This document shows, piece by piece, positions 26,567 through 36,643 of a stretch of DNA of 64,000 nt; positions within the stretch are counted from its first letter, which is position 1, and each line of letters opens with the position of its first letter. This DNA comes from Vicinamibacterales bacterium (GTDB taxonomy: Bacteria > Acidobacteriota > Vicinamibacteria > Vicinamibacterales > UBA2999), in the NCBI GenBank assembly GCA_041659285.1, contig JBAZYO010000001.1, positions 496,001-560,000 on the forward strand. Direction: 5' to 3'. The position numbers and the translations under genes were made by a program. The notes beneath the pieces are model-generated. The model was not told the origin of the DNA. It did no database searches and saw only the letters and a list, made by a program, of their open reading frames with translations.

Positions 26567-26803
26567 TTACGTCGTCGGGGGCGCGGGCGGGTTGGCCTTC
26601 GGACCGGGTGCGCCCTCACCGGCGGTGAAGCCGCAGGCCTTGTGCGAGCCGTCGCAGAACGGCTTCTGCTGCGACTGGCCGCAGCGGCACAGGGCGAACG
26701 GTTTTTTCGGCACGACGTACTCGGCGCCGGTCCAGTCCACCAGCTTGACGTCCTCGCCCTCGACCAGCAGCGAGCCGTTCTCTCGAACCTTGATAGTGAT
26801 CAT
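26567..26803 (-). CDS. CDGSH iron-sulfur domain protein
   Basis: A 78-residue protein with one CDGSH motif: ligands C39-x-C41, C50 and H54 (CRCGQSQQKPFCDGSH). These hold a labile 3Cys-1His [2Fe-2S] cluster as in mitoNEET. The N-terminal half (MITIKVRENGSLLVEGEDVKL) is the usual beta strand pair, and the tail is Pro/Ala rich. Bacterial members take part in iron, redox or cluster transfer. It is encoded between convergent wHTH-FHA and a REP-like unit beyond which rho runs in the same direction. Confidence 0.92.
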   Translation of the reverse strand: MITIKVRENGSLLVEGEDVKLVDWTGAEYVVPKKPFALCRCGQSQQKPFCDGSHKACGFTAGEGAPGPKANPPAPPTT

Positions 26804-26814
26804 TCGTCTCCAAA

Positions 26815-26837
26815 CTCCGGCTGAAGCCGGAGGCTAC
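26815..26837. repeat. REP-like hairpin with GTAG foot
   Basis: CTCCGGC (26815-26821), loop TGAA, GCCGGAG (26826-26832), then GCTAC. It lies in the 46-base gap between rho and the CDGSH gene on the minus strand. Confidence 0.6.
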
Positions 26838-26849
26838 ATCTGAGCCGCG

Positions 26850-28217
<1,368 letters not shown>

Positions 28218-28321
28218 GCGGGCTATTCCAAAAAGGGTCTGACTCGGGTTGTAAGGTTCTGGAAAGGAGCGGAGCGGCGTCCGCGAGAACGAAACGAGGC
28301 AAAACCGGAAGAAACTCCCGG

Positions 28322-28327
28322 TAGTAT
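28322..28327 (+). promoter_or_regulatory. -10 box (TAGTAT) for the family 39 glycosyltransferase
   Basis: TAGTAT ends 7 bases before GTG 28335; no Shine-Dalgarno, so leaderless translation is likely. Confidence 0.45.
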
Positions 28328-28334
28328 ACCAGAA

Positions 28335-30002
28335 GTGCATCGCATCACGCTCCCCCTGCTCCTCCTGGCGGCGGTCACGTTCTTTGCCGGCCTCGGCCGG
28401 GGGGCCATCACGGATTCGGACGAGGCGTTTTATGCCGAGTCGGCCCGGGAAATGGTGGCGTCGGGTGACTGGGTCACCCCCTATTACAACTACGAGCCGC
28501 GCTTCCAGAAGCCGGTGCTCTACTACTGGCTCACCGCGTCGGCGTCCCTCGTGCTCGGCGACACCGAGACGGCGGCCCGCTTCTGGGCGGCCATGGCGGG
28601 CCTGGGCCTCGTGCTGGTCACCGCGGCCGCCGGCCGCCGCTGGTACGACGAGTCAACCGGGCTGCTGGCGGGCGCGATTGTCGCCACCAACGTCGGCTAC
28701 TTCTCGATTGGCCGCATGGCGCTGCCGGACCTGCCGCTGGCCTTCTGCATCACGCTGGCGATCTGGGCGGCCCTCGTGGCGACGCTCGAGCAGGAACGCT
28801 CCCCGCGCAAGTTCGTGCTGCTGGCCGCGCTGGCCCTCGGCCTGGGCGCGCTGACCAAGGGGCCCATCGGCCTGATCATTCCGGCCCTCGTGATCGTGCC
28901 GGTGCTGATGATCGAGCGGCGCTCGATCGCGCTGACGCCCAGCGACATCGCGCTCGGCATCGTGGTGATGCTGGGCGTGGCGGTGCCGTGGTACCTGCTG
29001 ATGTGGTTCCGCCACGGCAACGACTACCTGCAGGGCTTCTTCATCGGCGACAACTTCGAGCGCTTCGCCACGGATCGGTTCAACGACCCGCGGCCGTGGT
29101 GGTTCTACGTCCCGATTGTCGCCGGCGGGCTGCTGCCGTGGACGCCGCTGGCGCTGGTCTGGCTGGGGCCGCTGACGCAGTTCGTGCGACGCCGGCGCGA
29201 CGTTGGCACCATCGACCTCCGCCTGCTGTTGTGGGCGCTGTTGCCGCTGGCGTTCTTCTCGCTGTCGGTCGGCAAGCAGCCGCGCTACGTGCTGCCGGTG
29301 CTGCCGCCGCTCGCCCTGCTGCTCGCCTCGTCCATCGTCGAACGTACGCAGGAATGGCGCGGGTTCGACGGCGCGCGTTCGCGGCCGCGGCGCGCCACCG
29401 GAGTGGTGGCGGGGTCGCTGCTGAGCGGCGCGTTCTTCGTGGTGATGGGCGCGCTGCTCCACCGGCTGCAGCCCCTGCTGATCAACGTGGCGCCCATTTT
29501 TACGCAGGTGGCGGCCGGGCTGATCGTGGCCGCCGGCGTGTTAATCATCCTGGTGGCGTTGTCGGGGCAATGGCGCAACGCGCCCGCGGTGATCGCCGTT
29601 GCCGCCGCGATCACGCTGCCGGCGCTGCAGTTCGGCGGCCTGTCGAGCGGCGGCGACGACACCGTGCGCCAGATGGCGCGGCTGGTGCAGGCCAATCGCC
29701 CGGCCCAGGAGCCGGTCGGCACCTATCGCGTGTTCGTGCGCAACCTGGTGTTCTACTCGCACGCCCAGACGCTGGATATCATCACCGACGAGCAGGCCCT
29801 GCATTTCCTGGCGCAGCCCGGCCGCGCGTTGATGGTGGCGCCGGCGGACGTGCTCGATCGCCTCGAGCGCGAGGGGGGCATCACGCTCCATCGCATTGCG
29901 GAGCTTCCCTACTTCAACGAGGCCGGCGTGCGCGTGCGCACGCTGCTGTGGCCGGACCCGTCGCGCGACCTGACGCGGGTGGTGCTGGCCTCGAACCGCT
30001 AG
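28335..30002 (+). CDS. Family 39 glycosyltransferase (ArnT/PMT-like), integral membrane
   Basis: A 555-residue protein with about 11-12 membrane helices. It uses polyprenyl-phosphate sugars to glycosylate lipids or proteins outside the membrane. The catalytic Asp lies in the first periplasmic loop, ITDSDEAFYAESAREM (about residues 25-40), followed by the family PYYNYEPRFQKPVLYYWL segment. Later blocks include LALGLGALTKGPIGLIIP and FSLSVGKQPRYVLPVLPPLALLLA. The C-terminal 110 residues form a soluble domain. The start is GTG 28335, as the first helix begins there. The acceptor is unknown (lipid A or a protein are both possible). Confidence 0.9.
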   Translation: MHRITLPLLLLAAVTFFAGLGRGAITDSDEAFYAESAREMVASGDWVTPYYNYEPRFQKPVLYYWLTASASLVLGDTETAARFWAAMAGLGLVLVTAAAGRRWYDESTGLLAGAIVATNVGYFSIGRMALPDLPLAFCITLAIWAALVATLEQERSPRKFVLLAALALGLGALTKGPIGLIIPALVIVPVLMIERRSIALTPSDIALGIVVMLGVAVPWYLLMWFRHGNDYLQGFFIGDNFERFATDRFNDPRPWWFYVPIVAGGLLPWTPLALVWLGPLTQFVRRRRDVGTIDLRLLLWALLPLAFFSLSVGKQPRYVLPVLPPLALLLASSIVERTQEWRGFDGARSRPRRATGVVAGSLLSGAFFVVMGALLHRLQPLLINVAPIFTQVAAGLIVAAGVLIILVALSGQWRNAPAVIAVAAAITLPALQFGGLSSGGDDTVRQMARLVQANRPAQEPVGTYRVFVRNLVFYSHAQTLDIITDEQALHFLAQPGRALMVAPADVLDRLEREGGITLHRIAELPYFNEAGVRVRTLLWPDPSRDLTRVVLASNR

Positions 30003-30012
30003 GGGCGGCCCG

Positions 30013-30420
30013 CTAGGTCTGTCCGCGGGTGTCCCGCTTGATCCACGCGTCAATGGAATTGCGCATGGCGAGCGCCTTGCCCCCGGTATTGGGGAGCACG
30101 AGCCAGGCGCCGTCCTTCCGCTTCAACACCACGACCCCGCCATCCACTTTGGCGCCTTCAAAGTCGGAGCGGGCAAAGGCCCGGCGCCGGAACAGGCTGA
30201 TCACCAGCAGCGTTTCAGGCTCGAGGACGAGGCGCGAGAACAGCGCGTCCAGCGTGGCGGCCAGGGCGAAGGCGGCCATCGCCGAACTGGTCACGCGCAG
30301 GAAGAACGAGTCGCCGTAGATGAAGAGGTACCAGGCGAACCAGACAAGGGAGAGGGCCGACGCCAGGATGAGGGCGATCACCCACGGCGCCATCCGGAAC
30401 ACGACGCGCGGGCCGCTCAT
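30013..30420 (-). CDS. Small membrane protein with a C-terminal PH-like domain, function unknown
   Basis: A 135-residue protein with two membrane helices (about 12-34 and 43-60) followed by a compact beta-rich part (LVLEPETLLVISLFRRRAFARSDFEGAKVDGGVVVLKRKDGAWLVLP) and a helix, as in bacterial PH-like domain proteins. No catalytic motif. It is the last gene of a minus-strand run after the aminotransferase (7 bases apart). Confidence 0.7.
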   Translation of the reverse strand: MSGPRVVFRMAPWVIALILASALSLVWFAWYLFIYGDSFFLRVTSSAMAAFALAATLDALFSRLVLEPETLLVISLFRRRAFARSDFEGAKVDGGVVVLKRKDGAWLVLPNTGGKALAMRNSIDAWIKRDTRGQT

Positions 30421-30427
30421 CCGCCGC

Positions 30428-31636
30428 CTACCGGGTGACGGCGATCTTGCCGCTCTTCTCGAGCGAGGCGACGAACGTGAACATCCGGTCCACGCCCTCC
30501 TTCAACCGCTCGATCGAGGTCGCGTACGACAGCCGGAAGAACCCGGGCGCGTCGAACCCTTCACCCGGGGTGACGGCGACCGCCACCTCCTTCAGCATGG
30601 CCTCGGCCAGCTCGCCGGTGGTCCGGATGCCGGTCGGTGACAGCAGGTCGGCGACATAGGGGAACAGGTAGAACGCCCCTGAGGGCTTCACGCACACGAA
30701 TCGCGGATCGGCGGTCAGCCAGCCATGCACCGCGTCGCGGCGCTTCCGGTATTCGTTCAACATCATCGTCACGCCGTCCTGCGGGCCGGTCAGCGCCGCG
30801 ATGCCCGCCTTCTGCGTGATCGAGTTGATGTTCGATGTCGAGTGTCCCTGGAGGACATTGCACTGGGCGATCACCGCCTTGGGCCCGATGGCCCAGCCGC
30901 ACCGCCACCCGGTCATCGCGTAGCTCTTCGACGCGGAGCTGCAGATGACGGTCCGGTCGGGCATGCGGTCGAGGAGGATCTTGACCAGGTTATGCGGGAC
31001 CGGGTCGTAGATCAGGTGCTCGTAGGTGACGTCGGCGATCACCCAGATGCCGCGGGCCGCGGCCGCGTCGGCAATGGCGGTCATGTCGGCTTCCGAGATC
31101 AAGGCGCCGGTCGGGTTGCACGGCGAGTTGACGATGATGGCCTTCGTCTTCGGGGTCATCGCCTCGATGATGGCGCCGGCCTTGATGGCAAAACCGTCCT
31201 CGCGGTGCGTCTGCACCACCACCGGCGTCGCCTCGGCCAGCTTGATCTGATCGACGATGGTCGGCCAGAACGGGCCGTGCGTGATGACCTCGTCGCCCTG
31301 GTCGAACAGCACCATGGCGGCGTTGTAGAGGGCCTGCTTGGCGCCGGCGGAGATGATCACCTCGTCGGGCTTGACCGTGACGCCATAGCGCGAGTTGTAG
31401 TCGTGAGCGACCGCATCCCGAAACTCGAGCACGCCGGCCGACGGCGTGTACTTGGTGAAGTTCGCGTTCAGCGCAGCGTGGGCGGCGTCCTTGACGTGTT
31501 CCGGGGTACCGAAGTCCGGCTCGCCCGCGCCGAGGTCGACGACGTCGACGCCGGTGCGGCGAAGGCGGTCGGCTTCTGCGGACACCCTGAGGGTGGGTGA
31601 CACGGTAACGCGGCTCATGCGACGTGCGAAAGTCAT
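30428..31636 (-). CDS. PLP-dependent aspartate aminotransferase (class I/II)
   Basis: A 402-residue cytosolic aminotransferase, fold type I. Blocks: VDLGAGEPDFGTPEHV, KYTPSAGVLEFRDAVA, NSPCNPTGALI (binds the cofactor ring region), and the Schiff-base Lys in SSASKSYAMTGWRCGW (about residue 240). It likely interconverts aspartate and oxaloacetate, or prephenate and arogenate, as type Ib enzymes often do both; the nearby Tyr/Trp operon makes the second role worth noting. The start at 31636 could be moved three to six codons inward. It is followed in the same run by the PH-like membrane protein. Confidence 0.92.
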   Translation of the reverse strand: MTFARRMSRVTVSPTLRVSAEADRLRRTGVDVVDLGAGEPDFGTPEHVKDAAHAALNANFTKYTPSAGVLEFRDAVAHDYNSRYGVTVKPDEVIISAGAKQALYNAAMVLFDQGDEVITHGPFWPTIVDQIKLAEATPVVVQTHREDGFAIKAGAIIEAMTPKTKAIIVNSPCNPTGALISEADMTAIADAAAARGIWVIADVTYEHLIYDPVPHNLVKILLDRMPDRTVICSSASKSYAMTGWRCGWAIGPKAVIAQCNVLQGHSTSNINSITQKAGIAALTGPQDGVTMMLNEYRKRRDAVHGWLTADPRFVCVKPSGAFYLFPYVADLLSPTGIRTTGELAEAMLKEVAVAVTPGEGFDAPGFFRLSYATSIERLKEGVDRMFTFVASLEKSGKIAVTR

Positions 31637-31657
31637 AGTCTGTTTCCTTGAAGCCTT

Positions 31658-32173
31658 TCAGTCTTCGATCTTCGGCCGGCCCGCGCGCTTGGCGTGCAGC
31701 CGTTCTTCGACAATCGGCGGCACCAGGCCGTCAACCTTGCCGTTGAGCATGAACACTTCCTTGATCAGCCGCGAGCTGATGTAGGTGTACTGCTCGGCCG
31801 GCATCATGAACACGGTCTCGATCTCCGGCGCCAGGTGGCGGTTCATGAGCGCCATCTGGAACTCGTACTCGAAGTCCGACACGGCGCGGAGGCCGCGCAC
31901 CAGCACCGAGGCGTTCTTGCGGTGGGCGTAGTCGACGAGCAGGCCGTCGAAGGTCTCGACCTGCACGTTGGACCGCCCCTTGAACACGTCCTGGATCAGC
32001 GACACCCGCTCGCTTTCGGTGAACAGCGGTGTCTTCTCGACGTTGGCGAGGATGGCGACGATGATCTTGTCGAAAATCCGCGCCCCGCGCTCGATGATGT
32101 CCACGTGCCCGTTGGTCAGCGGATCGAACGACCCGGGATAGATGGCGATGCGGGGTGAGTGCTGGATAGTCAT
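31658..32173 (-). CDS. coaD: Pantetheine-phosphate adenylyltransferase CoaD
   Basis: A 171-residue nucleotidyltransferase that joins 4'-phosphopantetheine and ATP to give dephospho-CoA. The N-terminus IAIYPGSFDPLTNGHVDIIERG holds the HxGH-type motif (NGH), and the second motif YTYISSRLIKEV (ISSR/T) is present. VRGLRAVSDFEYEFQMALMN is typical. Length matches the family. Its ATG overlaps the rsmD stop by four bases, a pairing seen in many bacteria. Confidence 0.96.
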   Translation of the reverse strand: MTIQHSPRIAIYPGSFDPLTNGHVDIIERGARIFDKIIVAILANVEKTPLFTESERVSLIQDVFKGRSNVQVETFDGLLVDYAHRKNASVLVRGLRAVSDFEYEFQMALMNRHLAPEIETVFMMPAEQYTYISSRLIKEVFMLNGKVDGLVPPIVEERLHAKRAGRPKIED

Positions 32174-32703
32174 GCGTAAAAGCTCAGGGCGCTGTCGCCG
32201 GCGGTGACGGTGCGTGTCACCGACAACCCGGCCGGCGCCGGCGGTGCGACGCGGGAAGCGTGTTCGAGAACCAGCAGCGCGCCGGGGTTCCGCTGTCCGG
32301 CGGCGAGACCGACGGCGGCCTCGAGCCCGGCGTAGGCGTAGGGCGGGTCGAGCACGATGATGTCGAACGGACCGCCGCGAACCGGCCGCGCCAGCGCGCG
32401 TTCCACGCTGTCGCAAATGATAGCACAGCGATTTTGCTCGCCGCAGCGCTCGCGGTTCGCCTCGATTAACTGCACGGCGCGACGGTCCTGCTCGATGCAG
32501 GTGGCCGACGCGGCGCCACGGCTGAGGGCCTCGAGCGCGACGGCGCCGGTGCCGGCGAACAGATCGAGCACGCGCGCGTCGATGACGTGGGGCGCGATGA
32601 TGTTGAACAACGTCTCTCGCAGCTTATCCGAAGTTGGGCGCAACCCGTCCCAGGTCGGCGCCTTCAATGTCCTGCCCTTATTGGTGCCGGTGATGATGCG
32701 CAT
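32170..32703 (-). CDS. rsmD: 16S rRNA (guanine(966)-N2)-methyltransferase RsmD
   Basis: A 177-residue SAM-dependent methyltransferase acting on the small ribosomal subunit. Opening MRIITGTNKGRTLKAP and LRPTSDKLRETLFNI are diagnostic; VLDLFAGTGAVALEALSRGA is motif I, and DPPY (motif IV) is seen in FDIIVLDPPYAYAG. ATG 32703 matches the family start. It lies between recG (5 bases upstream) and coaD (4-base overlap). Confidence 0.95.
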   Translation of the reverse strand: MRIITGTNKGRTLKAPTWDGLRPTSDKLRETLFNIIAPHVIDARVLDLFAGTGAVALEALSRGAASATCIEQDRRAVQLIEANRERCGEQNRCAIICDSVERALARPVRGGPFDIIVLDPPYAYAGLEAAVGLAAGQRNPGALLVLEHASRVAPPAPAGLSVTRTVTAGDSALSFYA

Positions 32704-32708
32704 GGCCC

Positions 32709-34820
32709 CTAACCGACCGTGATCAACCCGAACTGGCGCTGCCACACGCTGCGCACGTAGTCCTGCTGCGCCGGGGTCAGCGTGCCGCCGTCGACCCGCG
32801 CGCGCGCTTCCTCGTAGGCGCGCTCGAGCAGGTCGGCGTCGCGCATCAGGTCGCCGGCCCGCAGCGTCGGCAGTCCCGACTGGCGCGTGCCGAAGAAGTC
32901 GCCGGGGCCGCGCAGCCGCAGGTCGCGCTCGGCGATCACGAAGCCGTCGGAGGTGTCGGCCATCGCCTTCAGGCGCTCCCGCGCATCGTCCGACCACGGC
33001 GCCTGGTAGAGCAGCACGCAGGTGGAGGCGTGCTCGCCGCGGCCGATGCGGCCGCGCAACTGGTGCAGCTGCGACAGGCCGAACCGCTCGGCGTGCTCGA
33101 CCACCATCAAGCTGGCATTGGCCACGTCGACGCCGACTTCCACGACCGTGGTCGAGACCAGGAGGCTCAACGCGCCGGCGGCGAAGGCGCGCATCACGCG
33201 CTCCTTCTCGTCGCCCTTCATGCGGCCGTGCAGCAACGCCACCGAGAACTCGGGAAACACCCGGGTCAGTTCCTCGGCCATGGCCGTCGCGGCCTTGAGG
33301 TCGATCTTCTCCGACTCCTCGACCAGCGGGTAGATCACGTAGACCTGGCGCCCCCGCTTGATCTCGTCGCGGATCATCGCGTAGACCTCGTCGCGCCGCG
33401 AGTCGGCCTTCACCAGCGTGCGCACCGGTTTACGGCCGGGCGGCAGGCCGCGAATCACCGATACTTCCATGTCGCCGCATTCGGTCAGCGCCAGCGTCCG
33501 CGGGATCGGCGTCGCCGTCATCACCAGCACGTCGGGGTTGAGGCCCTTGGCGGCCAGCGTGCCGCGTTGCACCACGCCGAAGCGGTGCTGCTCGTCGATC
33601 ACCGCGAGGGCCAGGGCCTTGAACTTGACGTGTTCCTGCACCAGGGCCTGGGTGCCGACCACCAGGTTGATCTCGCCGCGCTCGATGGCCGGGAGCAGGT
33701 CACGGCGCGTCGCCGCGGTGACGCGGCCGGTCAGCAGCGCCGTGCGATACGGCCGTCCGTCGAGGGTCTTGACCATGGTGCGGTAGTGCTGCTCGGCCAG
33801 GATCTCGGTCGGCGCCATCACCGCGACCTGGAAGCCGTTCTCCATGGCGACGACCGCCGCCAGCACCGCCACGATCGTCTTGCCGGCGCCGACGTCGCCC
33901 TGCAGCAGCCGCTGCATGGGCCACGGCCGCTGCAGGTCGGCGACAACCTCCGCGAGCGCGTCGCGCTGCCCGGGTGTGAGCTTGAACGGCAGCACCGCGC
34001 GCGCGCACTGGCGAATGCGATCGTCGACTACGCAGACCAGCCCCTTGCGGACCTGCGCGTTCTCGTGACGCCGCAGCGCGAGGCCGGTCTGGAAGACGAA
34101 GAAGTCCTCGAAGATCAACCGGCGCTGGGCGCGGGTCGTAAAGGCATTCAGCGCCTCGACCGGCGTCGTCGCGTCGGGAAAATGCGCCTGCCAGAGGGCA
34201 TCCCGCCGCGACGGCCAGCCTTCCTTCTTGAGGATGTCGTCCGGCACCGGATCGAACCCATCGGGCGGCAACTGCTCGAGCGCCTGCCAGACGAAGCGCC
34301 GCTGCATGTTGGGCGTGACGCTCCCGGTGCGTTCGTACACCGGCACAATGCGCCCGGTGTGCAGCGTGTCGGTTTCCCGGTTGCCGGCAGGATCAGCGTC
34401 GTCCTTGATGATCTCGAACTCGGGGTCGGTGATCTGGAGTCCGCGCGATCCCCAGAACTCCACCTTCCCGAACAGCACGATCTTCTGGTGCGGGTGGATG
34501 ACGTCCTTGAGGAATGCCTGGTTGGGCCACACCACCTGGATTTGCCCGCTGGGGTCCTGCACCAGCGCCGAGAACAGGCGAAACCCGGGACGCCGGGTGT
34601 GGGCCAGTCCGGCGTTGAGCACTTCCCCGCTGATGGCCGCGGTCATGCCGGGCCTGAGGGAGATGATCGATTGCAGGCGGCTGCGGTCTTCGTAGCGCCG
34701 GGGAAACCGGAAGAGCAAGTCTTCAACGGTGTTGAGGCCGGCCTTCTTCAAGTCGGCCGCCTTGCGCGGCCCGACGCCCTTCAGATACTGCAGGGACAGC
34801 TGCAGGACGTCCTCGGCCAT
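32709..34820 (-). CDS. recG: ATP-dependent DNA helicase RecG
   Basis: A 703-residue branch-migration helicase that rescues stalled forks and processes Holliday junctions. It has an N-terminal wedge/OB domain (LKGVGPRKAADLKKAGLNTVEDLLFRFPRRYEDR, and the OB fold at about 60-160), helicase domain 1 with Walker A GDVGAGKT and the DExH box written DEQHRFG, the MTATPIPRTLALT motif III, and helicase domain 2 with HGRMKGDEKERVM and QLRGRIGRG. Length is normal. It sits 6 bases after a secreted protein gene and 5 bases before rsmD. Confidence 0.96.
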   Translation of the reverse strand: MAEDVLQLSLQYLKGVGPRKAADLKKAGLNTVEDLLFRFPRRYEDRSRLQSIISLRPGMTAAISGEVLNAGLAHTRRPGFRLFSALVQDPSGQIQVVWPNQAFLKDVIHPHQKIVLFGKVEFWGSRGLQITDPEFEIIKDDADPAGNRETDTLHTGRIVPVYERTGSVTPNMQRRFVWQALEQLPPDGFDPVPDDILKKEGWPSRRDALWQAHFPDATTPVEALNAFTTRAQRRLIFEDFFVFQTGLALRRHENAQVRKGLVCVVDDRIRQCARAVLPFKLTPGQRDALAEVVADLQRPWPMQRLLQGDVGAGKTIVAVLAAVVAMENGFQVAVMAPTEILAEQHYRTMVKTLDGRPYRTALLTGRVTAATRRDLLPAIERGEINLVVGTQALVQEHVKFKALALAVIDEQHRFGVVQRGTLAAKGLNPDVLVMTATPIPRTLALTECGDMEVSVIRGLPPGRKPVRTLVKADSRRDEVYAMIRDEIKRGRQVYVIYPLVEESEKIDLKAATAMAEELTRVFPEFSVALLHGRMKGDEKERVMRAFAAGALSLLVSTTVVEVGVDVANASLMVVEHAERFGLSQLHQLRGRIGRGEHASTCVLLYQAPWSDDARERLKAMADTSDGFVIAERDLRLRGPGDFFGTRQSGLPTLRAGDLMRDADLLERAYEEARARVDGGTLTPAQQDYVRSVWQRQFGLITVG

Positions 34821-34826
34821 TGACGG

Positions 34827-35417
34827 CTATTGGACGACGATGAACTTGCCGGTCGCGACGTCGATGCGGCGGATGTCGGCGGGCAACTCGAACGTGTCGT
34901 CGATGGTGGCCCCCTTGGGATTGTCGGCGGTGCGCGTGAAGTAGTTGACCATCTGCGCGAGCAGCGACTTGGGCACCGGCACGCCGCTGACGTCCGCGCT
35001 CTCCAGTTCGAAGCGGCCCTTGCCGTCGGCGGTGATCACCCGGCCGACCGCGCTCACCGGCAGCTTGCCGGTCAGGTAGCTCGTCGGGTCGAACCAGCCG
35101 CCGCTGCTCTGCTTCTGGCGCACGACGTCGAGATCGACCACGGCGCGTCCGGTGACGCGGCCGTCACCGAGCAGCGAAATGGCCGGCTCGGTCAGGCCCG
35201 TCGGCAGGATCGGCGCCGACTTGAACTTCAGGTAGGAATTGGTTTCCGCTTCGCTGAACTGCGTGGGCCGTCCGCCGCGGGTGTCGAGGGCCGCGTTCGA
35301 TTGCACGGCGACAATCTTCTTCTCGAACGACTCGGCCAGCTTCGGCGTGAGCGCGTCGTTGGCGGCCAGCGCCACGCCCACGGTCAGGCACAGGGCAATG
35401 GTTGACGTTGCGCGCAT
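34827..35417 (-). CDS. Secreted protein of unknown function
   Basis: A 196-residue protein with a signal peptide (residues 1-18, cut after VALA). The mature part has a basic N-terminal helix (LTPKLAESFEKKIVAVQ), the segment FSEAETNSYLKFKSAPILP, then beta-rich stretches (GRVTGRAVVDLDVVR, KLPVSAVGRVITADGKGRFELESADVSGVPVPKSLLAQMV) reminiscent of lipid-binding LolA- or DUF2993-like folds. I cannot assign a family. ATG 35417 is preferred over 35426 because a TAGAAT -10 lies exactly 7 bases upstream of it and would place the RNA start there. Confidence 0.75.
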   Translation of the reverse strand: MRATSTIALCLTVGVALAANDALTPKLAESFEKKIVAVQSNAALDTRGGRPTQFSEAETNSYLKFKSAPILPTGLTEPAISLLGDGRVTGRAVVDLDVVRQKQSSGGWFDPTSYLTGKLPVSAVGRVITADGKGRFELESADVSGVPVPKSLLAQMVNYFTRTADNPKGATIDDTFELPADIRRIDVATGKFIVVQ

Positions 35418-35424
35418 GCCTTCC

Positions 35425-35430
35425 ATTCTA
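35425..35430 (-). promoter_or_regulatory. -10 box (TAGAAT) of the secreted protein-recG-rsmD-coaD run
   Basis: On the minus strand TAGAAT is followed after 7 bases by ATG 35417. If used, it would be the promoter for the run down to coaD and beyond, with a leaderless first gene. Confidence 0.45.
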
Positions 35431-35451
35431 CGCCTGCCGGGCGCCGAATCA

Positions 35452-35475
35452 CCTCCGGCTGGAGCCTGAGGCTAC
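35452..35475. repeat. REP-like hairpin with GTAG foot
   Basis: CCTCCGGCT (35452-35460) and AGCCTGAGG (35463-35471) pair with one mismatch; CTAC follows. It overlaps the stop codon of the CpxP-like gene at 35472. Confidence 0.55.
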
Positions 35476-36068
35476 TTTCCCGGGGGCGGCTGGTTCGGGC
35501 GGCGGATGGGCTGCTGCCCCGGCTGCTGGTTGGGACGGGTCTGCTGCCGTGCGCGCATGAGCAGCTCGATCTTGCGCCGTTCGATCTGTTCCTCGAACAC
35601 GCGGAAGCGGGCCTGCTGCGTGACGTCGAGGATCTCGTCTAGCGCGTTGTAGGCCTTGCGCATTTCCGCGGCCGTGCGCGACTCCAGCTCCTGCAGCGCC
35701 GTCAGGCGTTCCTTGACCGTGGCGTCGTCGGCGCCCTTGGCGCGCGGATTGGTCATCCGCTGCAACTGCCCCATGATCTGGATTCGATCCTGCTGGTTGC
35801 GGCGCCGCGTGTCCTGGAGCGCGCGCAGGCGCGTCAGGAACTGCGGATATTGCTGGTCGCTCAACGACAGCGCCTGCTGGGCCTCCATCACGAGGTAGGC
35901 GTCGAAGAGTTTCTGGATTTCCGCCGGCGACATGTCGCCGTTGTCCAACCCCGGCAACGGCGGCCGCGCCGGGCCCTGCGGCTGCGCCTGGAAGTCCTGT
36001 GCCGACAGCGAGCCGCCCAGGAGCGCGCCCGTGATTGCCGCGGCGACGACGAAAGTTCGCATGGTCAT
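35472..36068 (-). CDS. Periplasmic CpxP/Spy-like helical protein
   Basis: A 198-residue exported protein (signal peptide 1-23). The mature chain is almost all helical and rich in Gln, Arg and Leu: MSPAEIQKLFDAYLVMEAQQALSL, YPQFLTRLRALQDTRRRNQQDRI, RFRVFEEQIERRKIELLMRARQQ, ending in a Pro/Gln tail. This is the look of CpxP/Spy-type (LTxxQ) proteins, which sense or chaperone in the periplasm. It is the third gene of an operon with an ECF sigma and anti-sigma factor, so it may feed envelope stress signals to them. The start ATG 36068 overlaps the anti-sigma stop (ATGA). Confidence 0.75.
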   Translation of the reverse strand: MTMRTFVVAAAITGALLGGSLSAQDFQAQPQGPARPPLPGLDNGDMSPAEIQKLFDAYLVMEAQQALSLSDQQYPQFLTRLRALQDTRRRNQQDRIQIMGQLQRMTNPRAKGADDATVKERLTALQELESRTAAEMRKAYNALDEILDVTQQARFRVFEEQIERRKIELLMRARQQTRPNQQPGQQPIRRPNQPPPGK

Positions 36069-36643
36069 GACTTGGCCCTTGTCAACTCCGCCTTCAGCAA
36101 GCGCGTGAGTTCCTGTTGTTCCGCCGCGGTGAGTTCGAGCACCGCCTGATCGGCGGCCCCCGGTTCGACCGTGAGCCCAGCCGACACCGCGGTGTCCCAA
36201 TCGATGTCGCCGACCAGGTCCGCCACCACTACCCAGCTGTCGTCGCCGGCCGCGGCGGGTGCGACTTCGGTGTCCGTGTCGGGGGCGCCGGTGACGGCCG
36301 CCGTGGTCGTGACCGGTTGCTGGCGGGGCACCGCCACCATCAGCGCCATCACGATCAGCGCGAGCGCGCCGATCGGCACCAGCACGGGCCAGCGCAGCCA
36401 GTGGCGCCACCCGCCCGCGGTGAGCGGTTCGGCGTCAATCGCCGCGCGCACGCGTTCCGACAGGTGCTGCCAGTACAACGGCGATGGCTCGGGCACCGGC
36501 ACGTCGCGGGTATCCCGGAGCACGGCGGCCAGGTCGGCCAGTTGCTGCTGGCATGGCGGGCAGGCGTCGAGGTGGTCCTTCCGGGCCGTCTCGAGCACGC
36601 CATCGAGGGCGTCAACGAGTTCGTCGGAGGTCAGGTGCGTCAT
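36065..36643 (-). CDS. Membrane anti-sigma factor with zinc-finger domain
   Basis: A 192-residue protein. The cytoplasmic N-terminus carries a zf-HC2-like site, HLDACPPC at about residues 24-31. A membrane helix spans about residues 88-108 (LVPIGALALIVMALMVAV), and the periplasmic tail is acidic (DTDTEVAPAAAGDDSWVVVADLVGDIDWDTA) with a final helix. It should hold the ECF sigma upstream and release it upon an envelope signal. Four-base overlaps on both sides (sigma 36640-36643, CpxP-like 36065-36068) make the three genes one translational unit. Confidence 0.85.
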   Translation of the reverse strand: MTHLTSDELVDALDGVLETARKDHLDACPPCQQQLADLAAVLRDTRDVPVPEPSPLYWQHLSERVRAAIDAEPLTAGGWRHWLRWPVLVPIGALALIVMALMVAVPRQQPVTTTAAVTGAPDTDTEVAPAAAGDDSWVVVADLVGDIDWDTAVSAGLTVEPGAADQAVLELTAAEQQELTRLLKAELTRAKS